Assembly: GCA_027064945.1 (NCBI GenBank)
Contig: JAMOPB010000472.1
Coordinates: 1 to 5,563 of the forward strand
Reading direction: 5' to 3'
DNA from: Candidatus Cloacimonadota bacterium
Lineage (GTDB): Bacteria > Cloacimonadota > Cloacimonadia > Cloacimonadales > TCS61
DNA: 5,563 nucleotides
Position numbers and translations under genes: made by a program
In this document: in pieces, positions 1 through 5,563 of the stretch
Layout of the letters: each line of letters begins with the position of its first letter
How positions within the stretch are numbered: position 1 is the first letter of the stretch
Notes under the pieces: model-generated
What the model was told of the DNA's origin: nothing
What the model saw: only the letters and a program-made list of their open reading frames with translations
Databases searched by the model: none

Positions 1-734
1 GGAATTCATATGATCCTGTTTCTGAAGAAGAACTTCTTAGAACTAATGCTATTGCGGAATATCAAGATTATCCTAATCCATTTGTTTTAGATCAAACTTT
101 AGCTCAGAGAATATGGTTTGAAGATTATTCAATCCAAAATAGAACAATTACCGATCTGGACGAGATTAATTTTATTGATGATAATTCTATGAATGAAGTA
201 ACTTTCAATGTAACAAATTGCTACAGTGATGAATTAATCATTGAAGATATTACTGTTGGAAATCCACAATATTTTGATATAGAGATTGAAAATTTACCTT
301 TTGCGTTAGATCGTTTATCTTCTGCCGAAATCACTGTTATTCCAAACGCTAGAGTTATTATTTCAGATACACTTCGCATTTGTACAAATTACAATGAAAT
401 AAAAATTCCGATAAATTTAGAAACAGAGCATTTTGTTAGTGCCGATGATAATTCAATTGATAATTTTAGTACTAATGTTTGGCCAAATCCGATAAACTTA
501 AATCGCGGAGAAAATGTAAATATATCATATTCTCTAAAAAATGCTGATATTGAAAAATTAGAAATTTTTAATGTGAAAGGCGAAAAGATAAAAACGATAA
601 ATATTTTCCATGATAATTATGCTAGTTGGAATGGAATCGATTATAATGGTAAAAAAGTTGCAAGCGGTATCTATTTTTACAGATTGGAAAGTCAAAATAT
701 AATTCAAACTAATAAGTTTATAATTTTGAAGTAA
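1..734 (+). CDS. Secreted endonuclease I-family protein with Hydin-like and T9SS/FlgD-type C-terminal domains (5' partial)
   Basis: The frame is open from base 3 to the TAA at 732-734, giving 243 visible residues; the true start lies off the left edge. Visible residues 3-38 (YDPVS, then E..LRTNAIAEYQ, NPF, and a final IW) match the conserved C-terminal part of the endonuclease I (EndA/Vvn-like) family, which cuts DNA and RNA non-specifically outside the cytoplasm. The catalytic His/Asn region would be upstream and is not seen. Residues about 52-142 resemble a Hydin/ASPM-like beta-sandwich of the choice-of-anchor type. Residues about 150-243 form a FlgD-like/T9SS type A sorting domain, with WPNP at 160-163, WNG at 209-211 and a VASGIYFYRL strand near the end. 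I infer an exported or surface-bound nuclease, perhaps for nutrient scavenging or matrix DNA turnover. The Met at base 189 is internal, because homology continues upstream of it. The gene is convergent with the operon to its right. Family assignment is fairly sure; nuclease activity cannot be judged from this fragment. Confidence 0.82.
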   Translation, partial: NSYDPVSEEELLRTNAIAEYQDYPNPFVLDQTLAQRIWFEDYSIQNRTITDLDEINFIDDNSMNEVTFNVTNCYSDELIIEDITVGNPQYFDIEIENLPFALDRLSSAEITVIPNARVIISDTLRICTNYNEIKIPINLETEHFVSADDNSIDNFSTNVWPNPINLNRGENVNISYSLKNADIEKLEIFNVKGEKIKTINIFHDNYASWNGIDYNGKKVASGIYFYRLESQNIIQTNKFIILK

Positions 735-751
735 AATATAAAATCAATACG

Positions 752-784
752 AAAAGGGCGAACTCTTTATGAATTCGCCCTTTT
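752..784. terminator. Bidirectional intrinsic terminator between convergent genes
   Basis: Arms 752-762 (AAAAGGGCGAA) and 774-784 (TTCGCCCTTTT) are perfect 11-bp reverse complements around an 11-nt loop. On the plus strand the stem ends in TTTT and is followed by further T-rich sequence (786-791 and 798-805), so it would end the nuclease transcript 17 bp after its stop. The stem is symmetric and its outer pairs are A/T, so the minus-strand transcript also ends its hairpin in UUUU. It can therefore also stop the operon, about 20 bp after the dCMP deaminase stop. It is the only notable element in the 69-bp gap. Confidence 0.9.
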
Positions 785-803
785 GCTTTTTGAAAGATTT
801 TTT

Positions 804-1280
804 TTACTGTAACCTATGAATCTCTCCGCTTTCCACATCAATTAAATTTAATTCAACGCCAGCTTCTTTAAGCATCTTTTGAGCTAATTCGTCTGGATAA
901 GTTTCTCTTACGTAAATAGTTTTTATTTCGGAATTGATAAGCATTTTAGAGCATATAATGCAAGGTTGAGTTGTGCAATAAAGCACTGCACCTGAAATAC
1001 TTGTTCCATTTACTGCCGCTTGGATTATCGCATTTTGTTCAGCATGAACACCTCGGCAAAGTTCATGTCTTTCACCGGATGGGACATTTAATTGAGCCCG
1101 TAAACAACCGGTTTCCGCACAATGAGGTACGTTTTTGGGTGCACCGTTATAACCGGTAGATAAAATTTGGTTATCACGAACAATTATTGCACCAACTTTT
1201 CTGCGTAAACAAGTTGATCTTTCCGCAGCAAGTATTGCCATTTTCATAAAATACTGATGCCAGCTTGGTCTTTTTGCCAT
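804..1280 (-). CDS. dCMP deaminase (ComEB-type cytidine/deoxycytidylate deaminase)
   Basis: This 158-residue protein belongs to the zinc-dependent cytidine/deoxycytidylate deaminase family. The active-site signature is complete: HAEQNA at residues 79-84 (zinc ligand His79, proton-shuttling Glu81) and PCIIC at 106-110 (zinc ligands Cys107 and Cys110). The N-terminal WHQYFMKMA segment, the RRKVGA strand and the GYNGAP loop at 43-48 are typical of dCMP deaminases rather than of tRNA or free-cytidine deaminases. The family converts dCMP to dUMP in the cytoplasm, feeding thymidylate synthase, and members are often controlled by dCTP/dTTP. Extra cysteines at 24, 54, 59 and 75 could include a second, structural zinc site as in some relatives (inference). 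The ATG is supported by an AAGGAAAG ribosome binding site, and the start lies 2 bp past the tsaB stop, so translation is probably coupled. It is the last gene of the operon, just before the terminator. Length is normal. The competence name comEB is not supported by anything in the window. Confidence 0.93.
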   Translation of the reverse strand: MAKRPSWHQYFMKMAILAAERSTCLRRKVGAIIVRDNQILSTGYNGAPKNVPHCAETGCLRAQLNVPSGERHELCRGVHAEQNAIIQAAVNGTSISGAVLYCTTQPCIICSKMLINSEIKTIYVRETYPDELAQKMLKEAGVELNLIDVESGEIHRLQ

Positions 1281-1282
1281 TG

Positions 1283-1999
1283 TTACTTTCCTTGTAGATT
1301 GTTGTTTTCTCTTTTTTCTTTCTCAATTTCAGCTTGAGATTTTCTAAGATAATTAGGTTCTATTTTTGCAATATATTCAAAATCATATTCAGGAATTTTG
1401 TCTAATTCCAAAGCGTATGATAACATTGTACTAGCTAAATCTAAATTCTGATGAGGTTTTGCTAATATAAAATCAATTTTGCTATCAAGAATTGAATTAT
1501 AATATTTTTCTGCGCCATCACCAATGATAATTACCGGTTCATTGATCTCTGCTAAAATCTCTTCAGGTTTACAATTTTTCGGAGATATGATCGTCTTACC
1601 GTTCTTTGAATAAAAAGCTGTGTAAATTTCTCCCATTCTAGCGTCAATCATTACCAATCTGTTTCTTGCGGAAGCAAATAAATTTTCAGCTAATAAACTT
1701 AGATTATCAAAAGGTAAGATTGGGATTTTATGAGAATAAGATAGCCCTTTGGCTGTTGCCATGGCAATTCTTATTCCCGTAAAAGAACCTGGACCAATAG
1801 CAATGCAGATCAGATCAAGATCAGCAACTTGCAAATTGTTTTGTTTTAAAGCAAGATCAATCATAGGCATTAATCGTTCAGAATGAGTTCGTTTTACATC
1901 AAGATAAGAAACTTGAGTAATTTTACCATCTTTTGCTAAAGCAATTGAACCGGAACTTGCAGAACTATTAATTGCTAAAATATTATATCTGTTTATCAT
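1283..1999 (-). CDS. tsaB: tRNA threonylcarbamoyladenosine biosynthesis protein TsaB
   Basis: The 238-residue product matches TsaB (YeaZ), a non-catalytic ASKHA-fold partner of TsaD. With TsaE and TsaC these proteins make N6-threonylcarbamoyladenosine (t6A) at position 37 of tRNAs that read ANN codons. Evidence is the N-terminal ILAINSS strand-loop at 7-13, THSERL at 38-43, the hallmark GPGSFTGIR at 69-77 followed by a KGL helix, and the RNRLVMIDARMGEIYTAFY segment in the middle, which is typical of the family. Length is close to the usual 220-240. The first motif reads AINSS, where many relatives have AIDTS. Since TsaB acts mainly as a scaffold, this Asp-to-Asn change need not matter. The start is set by a GAGGAA site 7 nt upstream that overlaps the dapD TGA. 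No other t6A gene is visible, and the neighbours (DapD, dCMP deaminase) are not in its pathway. Confidence 0.94.
   Translation of the reverse strand: MINRYNILAINSSASSGSIALAKDGKITQVSYLDVKRTHSERLMPMIDLALKQNNLQVADLDLICIAIGPGSFTGIRIAMATAKGLSYSHKIPILPFDNLSLLAENLFASARNRLVMIDARMGEIYTAFYSKNGKTIISPKNCKPEEILAEINEPVIIIGDGAEKYYNSILDSKIDFILAKPHQNLDLASTMLSYALELDKIPEYDFEYIAKIEPNYLRKSQAEIEKEKRENNNLQGK
1286..1293 (-). promoter_or_regulatory. Ribosome binding site for the dCMP deaminase gene, inside the tsaB 3' end
   Basis: The minus strand reads AAGGAAAG, with the AGGA core at 1292-1289 leaving 8 nt to the ATG at 1280. It lies in the last codons of tsaB, immediately before that gene's TAA. This position suggests translational coupling and supports the chosen start. 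Confidence 0.75.
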
Positions 2000-2006
2000 A
2001 AATAAT

Positions 2007-2011
2007 TCCTC
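2007..2011 (-). promoter_or_regulatory. Ribosome binding site for tsaB, overlapping the dapD stop codon
   Basis: The minus strand reads TGAGGA from 2012, so the last two bases of the dapD stop TGA are the first two bases of GAGGA. Seven nucleotides separate the AGGA core from the tsaB ATG at 1999. This supports that start and makes reinitiation after dapD plausible. Confidence 0.75.
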
Positions 2012-2822
2012 AACGTAATAAATTTTCTAAACTAACTACTTCATCACTTTTGCTATCACGATATTTCACAATAACAGGGCAATATAAAGATATTTCAGGA
2101 TTTGATTTAAGTGGGCGAGATCCGGGTACTACAACAGCATTTTCGGGAATAATCAGAGGAAGGTTTTCTTGGCGTTTCAGGTAACAATTATTCACAGCAT
2201 CGTAAACAGGCACGGAATTTGTAAGAATTGTCCCGGCAGCTAAGATAGCTCTTTTTTTTACAATTACACCTTCATAAACACCACAATTCCCACCAATGAA
2301 AACATCATCTTCGATAATTACCGGGTTTGCGCCAATTGGCTCTAACACGCCTCCAATTTGTGCAGCAGCACTTAGGTGAACATTTTTGCCTATCTGGCCA
2401 CAGCTTCCTACTAGTGCATGAGAATCTATCATAGAACCACTATCAATATAAGCTCCAACATTTACATACATTGGAGGCATCATAACCACGTTTGGTGCAA
2501 TATAAGCTCCTGAGCGAACACTTGAACCACCGGGAACTATTCGAACTTTATCTTCTATTTCGAAATTTCGCGCAGGATATGTATCTTTATCGATGAACAC
2601 CTGTTGTCTTTCTGTTCCAAATTTTACAAGTTTTCCCATTTTGAATCCAACTAGAATACCACGTTTTACCCAATGATTAACTTTCCAATCTTTCCCATCA
2701 AATTCTGCGGCACGAATTTCTCCACAGTTTAATCTTTCTTGGAATATTGAAAAAATCTCATGATCTTCTTTAGTAAATTCTTTTTGTTCATATAATTGGT
2801 TAATTTTATTTTGTAAATCCAT
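2010..2822 (-). CDS. dapD: 2,3,4,5-tetrahydropyridine-2,6-dicarboxylate N-succinyltransferase
   Basis: The 270-residue protein matches E. coli-type DapD (about 274 residues). DapD transfers succinyl from succinyl-CoA to tetrahydrodipicolinate in the succinylase branch of lysine and meso-diaminopimelate synthesis. A helical N-terminal domain (about 1-95) is followed by a left-handed parallel beta-helix of hexapeptide repeats (about 100-205). Conserved stretches include YVNVGAYID at 119-127, VGSCGQIGKNVHLS at 138-151, IGGVLEP at 156-162 and VYEGVIV at 182-188. Asp133 (in MIDSHALVGS) and Glu184 sit where family catalytic acids are expected (by remembered alignment). The C-terminal ISLYCPVIVKY strand is also typical. 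The presence of this gene implies DAP or lysine synthesis through succinylated intermediates; dapC and dapE are not in the window. The start is supported by an AAAGGAA site 7 nt upstream, and the gene begins 11 bp after the uvrA stop. The trimeric enzyme acts in the cytoplasm. Confidence 0.96.
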   Translation of the reverse strand: MDLQNKINQLYEQKEFTKEDHEIFSIFQERLNCGEIRAAEFDGKDWKVNHWVKRGILVGFKMGKLVKFGTERQQVFIDKDTYPARNFEIEDKVRIVPGGSSVRSGAYIAPNVVMMPPMYVNVGAYIDSGSMIDSHALVGSCGQIGKNVHLSAAAQIGGVLEPIGANPVIIEDDVFIGGNCGVYEGVIVKKRAILAAGTILTNSVPVYDAVNNCYLKRQENLPLIIPENAVVVPGSRPLKSNPEISLYCPVIVKYRDSKSDEVVSLENLLR

Positions 2823-2828
2823 TATAAT

Positions 2829-2835
2829 TTCCTTT
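2829..2835 (-). promoter_or_regulatory. Ribosome binding site for dapD, overlapping the uvrA stop codon
   Basis: The minus strand reads TAAAGGA from 2836, so the uvrA stop TAA runs directly into the AAAGGAA site. The AGGA core at 2833-2830 is 7 nt from the ATG at 2822. This decides the dapD start and points to coupled translation. Confidence 0.75.
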
Positions 2836-5563
2836 ATAAATTCAGATGTGTTTTTAGGAATTTTCCTGTGTAGGATCTTTCATTTTTACAAATATCTTCA
2901 GGCGTGCCAGTAACAACTATTTCTCCGCCTTTATCTCCGCCTTCTTCTCCAAGATCTATAATATGATCAGCACATTTGATTACATCAAGATTATGCTCGA
3001 TGACTACAATTGTATTTCCCATTGCAACAAGTCTTTGTAGAACTTTCAGTAATTTTTTTATGTCATCAAAATGTAATCCTGTTGTAGGCTCATCCAATAG
3101 ATATATTGTTTTCCCTGTGCTGGTTTTAGAAAGCTCTTTGGCTAATTTTATCCTTTGAGCTTCACCACCGGATAGGGTAGTGGAGGCTTGTCCAATTTTT
3201 ATATATTCCAAACCTACATCTATCAAAGTTTGTAATTTTTGAGAAATTTTAGGAACATTCCGAAAAAGTTCATAAACTTCTTGAACATCCATATCTAAGA
3301 TTTCACTGATATTCTTACCTTTATATTTAATTGCTAAGATTTCTTTATTGTACCGTTTTCCATTGCATACATCACAAGTTACGTAAATATCAGGCAAGAA
3401 GTGCATTTCAATTTGTTTAACTCCGGCTCCACCACAAGCTTCGCAGCGACCGCCTTTCACATTAAAAGAAAATCTTCCGGGTTTATAGCCACGTAATTTT
3501 GAAGCAGGAAGCTGAGAAAACAATTCTCTTATTGGATCAAAAACTTTTATATAGGTAGCAGGATTAGAACGTGGAGTTCTCCCGATAGGCTGTTGATTGA
3601 TGTTTATGATTTTATCAAAATTTTCAACACCTGTGATGCTATTATATTTTCCTTCAGGATGAGAAGCTCTATTTAATCTATTTGCAAGAGCAGGATACAA
3701 AATCTGATTTACCAAAGAACTTTTACCGGATCCGGAAACACCTGTTACGCAGGTAAATAACCCTACAGGAATTTCAGCAGTTATGTTTTTCAGATTGTTT
3801 TGTTTAGCTCCTGAAATAACAAGTTTACGTTTATCAGGCAGAATTCTGGCTTGGGGAATATCAATTGTTAATTTTCCGCTTAGATATTTACCGGTAAGAG
3901 AATTTGCTGATTTGATGATTTGCTTTGGTGTTCCTTGAAAAATAACTTCTCCACCGAAAATACCGGCTTGAGGTCCGAAATCTATTATTTGATCTGCAGT
4001 ACGAATCATATCTTCATCATGTTCAACAACAATCACTGTGTTGCCTATATCACGCAAATGGATAAGCATATTGATAAGTCGATTATTATCTCTTTGGTGT
4101 AAACCTATACTTGGTTCATCAAGTATATACATCACGCCGACCAAACTACTTCCAATTTGACTCGCTAAACGAATTCTTTGAGATTCGCCACCGGATAGTG
4201 TCGGGGCTTTTCTATTTAAAGAAAGATAATGTAATCCTACATTTTCTAAGAAATTAAGACGATTTTGAATCTCTTTTAAAACTTCTTCCGCTATTATTTT
4301 GTCATTTCCTTCCAATTGGATATTGTGGAAAAATTTGGACGTTTCTGTAATTGATAGATTGGTAATATAATCGATAGTTTTCCCACCAACCATTACAGAC
4401 AAGCTTTCAGGGCGAAGCTTTTTCCCTTCACATTCAGGACATGGTTTGTTGCTAAAATATTTCAGATAATAACGCCTGGAACCTTCGCTGCCTGTTTCAT
4501 TCATCCTACGCTTAATCGTGTTGGCAATACCTTCAAAGCTAGTATTAAATTCGCCGGAACTGTTTACAGAATTCCATTTTAATTTAATTTTATTATTTTT
4601 TTTTGATCCGTATAAAAGAAGCTCTTTGATATTTTTCGGATAATCTTTCCAAGGTGTATCCAAATCAAAACCAAATTTATCTGATAAAGCAGTTATGATT
4701 TTGTAATTCCATGTAGATTTCTTTTTCCTCATTTCACCCCAAGGAGCAACTGCACCTTGATGGATAGTAAGATTTTCATCAGGAACTAATAATTCGGGAT
4801 CTATTTCCAATCTTGTTCCCAAACCATTACAATGAGGACACATTCCGACAGGATTATTAAAAGAAAAATGTTGCGGTGTGAGTTCAGGGAAACCGATACC
4901 ACAATTAGGGCATGAATTAGCTTCAGATAAGTTTTCTGTTCTGTTTTCATCTATATAATCGATTTTGATAAATCCGTTAGTGAGTCTTAATGCGGTTTCC
5001 ACAGAATCGGTTAATCTGCCTCTAATGCCGTCTTTAATAACTATTCTATCCACAATTATATCAATTGTATGTTTACTTTTTTTATCAAGGACAATTTCTT
5101 CTGCGAGATCACGCATTACACCATTTATCTTTACGCGTACAAATCCTTCTTTTCTTGCTTCATTTAATTCCTCAGTATGTTCGCCTTTACGGTTTTGAAC
5201 AATTGGAGCTAGAATCTGCAACCGAGTTTTTGCAGGATTTCTTAGAATATGATCTACTAACTGATCAACAGATTGAGAACCAACATGCTCTCCGCAGATA
5301 TGACAATGTTGCTTGCCAATTCTTGCAAAAAGAATACGCAAATAATCATAGATTTCCGTAACTGTTCCCACAGTTGATCTTGGATTTTTACTTGCAGCTT
5401 TCTGTTCAATGCTGATAGCAGGAGATAAACCTTCGATAAAATCAACTTTCGGTTTTTCCATTTGCCCTAAGAATTGACGTGCATAGGCAGAAAGTGATTC
5501 TACATAACGTCTTTGGCCTTCGGCATAAAGAGTGTCGAAAGCTAACGAAGATTTTCCTGAGCC
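2834..5563 (-). CDS. uvrA: Excinuclease ABC subunit A (UvrA), N-terminus cut by the window edge
   Basis: The frame runs off the right edge with 909 visible residues. Compared with about 940 for the family, some 30-35 N-terminal residues are missing. UvrA is the dimeric damage-sensing ATPase of nucleotide excision repair and loads UvrB at lesions. The first visible residues, GSGKSS, are the end of the first Walker A loop, followed by the hallmark AEGQRRYVESLSAYARQF stretch. Both ABC cassettes are intact: signature LSGGESQR (456-463) with LDEPSIGLH (481-489), and a second Walker A GVSGSGKSS (608-616) with LSGGEAQR (797-804) and LDEPTTGLH (823-831). Zinc-binding CxxC pairs are at 218/221 with 242/245 and at 707/710 with 730/733. 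Further pairs at 87/90 and 375/378 may form the third zinc site seen in UvrA structures. The ATG at 5461 is internal, because conserved sequence continues upstream of it. No frameshift or missing motif is seen. This is the first visible gene of the operon, so its promoter, and any LexA box, lie outside the window. Confidence 0.98.
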   Translation of the reverse strand, partial: GSGKSSLAFDTLYAEGQRRYVESLSAYARQFLGQMEKPKVDFIEGLSPAISIEQKAASKNPRSTVGTVTEIYDYLRILFARIGKQHCHICGEHVGSQSVDQLVDHILRNPAKTRLQILAPIVQNRKGEHTEELNEARKEGFVRVKINGVMRDLAEEIVLDKKSKHTIDIIVDRIVIKDGIRGRLTDSVETALRLTNGFIKIDYIDENRTENLSEANSCPNCGIGFPELTPQHFSFNNPVGMCPHCNGLGTRLEIDPELLVPDENLTIHQGAVAPWGEMRKKKSTWNYKIITALSDKFGFDLDTPWKDYPKNIKELLLYGSKKNNKIKLKWNSVNSSGEFNTSFEGIANTIKRRMNETGSEGSRRYYLKYFSNKPCPECEGKKLRPESLSVMVGGKTIDYITNLSITETSKFFHNIQLEGNDKIIAEEVLKEIQNRLNFLENVGLHYLSLNRKAPTLSGGESQRIRLASQIGSSLVGVMYILDEPSIGLHQRDNNRLINMLIHLRDIGNTVIVVEHDEDMIRTADQIIDFGPQAGIFGGEVIFQGTPKQIIKSANSLTGKYLSGKLTIDIPQARILPDKRKLVISGAKQNNLKNITAEIPVGLFTCVTGVSGSGKSSLVNQILYPALANRLNRASHPEGKYNSITGVENFDKIININQQPIGRTPRSNPATYIKVFDPIRELFSQLPASKLRGYKPGRFSFNVKGGRCEACGGAGVKQIEMHFLPDIYVTCDVCNGKRYNKEILAIKYKGKNISEILDMDVQEVYELFRNVPKISQKLQTLIDVGLEYIKIGQASTTLSGGEAQRIKLAKELSKTSTGKTIYLLDEPTTGLHFDDIKKLLKVLQRLVAMGNTIVVIEHNLDVIKCADHIIDLGEEGGDKGGEIVVTGTPEDICKNERSYTGKFLKTHLNL

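Noticed and set aside
2..12. Adjacent EcoRI (GAATTC) and NdeI (CATATG) sites resembling a cloning-vector junction
   Set aside because: They lie in the open nuclease frame, coding for NSYD directly before the PVSEEE of the endonuclease I motif. This is best explained as native coding sequence.
189..191. First in-frame ATG of the plus-strand gene as its start
   Set aside because: The frame is open to the left edge, and the 62 codons before it encode a recognisable endonuclease I segment, so this Met is internal. There is also no good ribosome binding site before it.
971..1159. Plus-strand open frame of 62 codons
   Set aside because: It lies entirely antisense to the dCMP deaminase gene across its active-site motifs, and the product has no recognisable features.
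2976..5361. Several plus-strand open frames of 60-98 codons (2976-3158, 3920-4102, 4965-5198, 5065-5361)
   Set aside because: All are antisense to highly conserved uvrA sequence, lack clear ribosome binding sites, and resemble no known protein.
5257..5445. Minus-strand open frame of 62 codons in another frame
   Set aside because: It overlaps uvrA on the same strand, where the uvrA frame encodes conserved UvrA sequence; it is a shadow frame.
5459..5461. ATG as the uvrA start
   Set aside because: The 34 codons upstream, up to the window end, encode the conserved Walker A end and the AEGQRRYVESLSAYARQF stretch of UvrA, so translation begins outside the window.
1..5563. CRISPR arrays, insertion sequences, tRNA/rRNA genes, riboswitches or an undescribed defence system
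   Set aside because: No spaced direct repeats, terminal inverted repeats, transposase motifs or structured-RNA signatures were seen by eye. Coding density is near complete, with recognisable housekeeping genes.

Overview
The window is AT-rich (roughly one third G+C by eye) and bacterial. It most resembles a member of the Fibrobacterota-Chlorobiota-Bacteroidota (FCB) group. The main clue is the C-terminal domain of the first protein, which is a FlgD-like / type IX secretion (T9SS) sorting domain with the pattern WPNP ... WNG.D.NGK.VASGIYFYRL. Every internal gene of the minus-strand operon has an AGGA-type Shine-Dalgarno sequence 7-8 nt before its ATG. That argues against Bacteroidota proper, which usually lack such sites, and fits a lineage such as Cloacimonadota (inference only; nothing here fixes the taxon).

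Layout. Bases 1-734 (+) are the 3' end of a gene for a secreted endonuclease I-family protein. Its reading frame is open back to the left edge and carries the end of the nuclease domain, followed by a Hydin-like beta-sandwich and the sorting domain. Bases 735-803 are a short convergent spacer holding one perfect 11-bp hairpin, U-rich on both strands, which should terminate transcription from both sides. Bases 804-5563 (-) form a tightly packed four-gene unit transcribed right to left: uvrA (5' end off the right edge), dapD, tsaB and a dCMP deaminase gene. The gaps between these genes are 11, 10 and 2 bp, and the ribosome binding sites lie on or beside the preceding stop codons.

The four operon genes are housekeeping functions from different pathways: nucleotide excision repair (UvrA), lysine/diaminopimelate synthesis (DapD), the universal tRNA modification t6A (TsaB), and dUMP supply for thymidylate synthesis (dCMP deaminase). 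Nothing in the sequence ties them into one pathway. The spacing suggests one transcript whose promoter lies outside the window, upstream of uvrA. The nuclease gene is unrelated and convergent.

I see no mobile element, CRISPR array, RNA gene or convincing novel system. The points most worth a second look are the domain architecture of the truncated nuclease, the fused stop/ribosome-binding junctions and the unusual gene neighbourhood.
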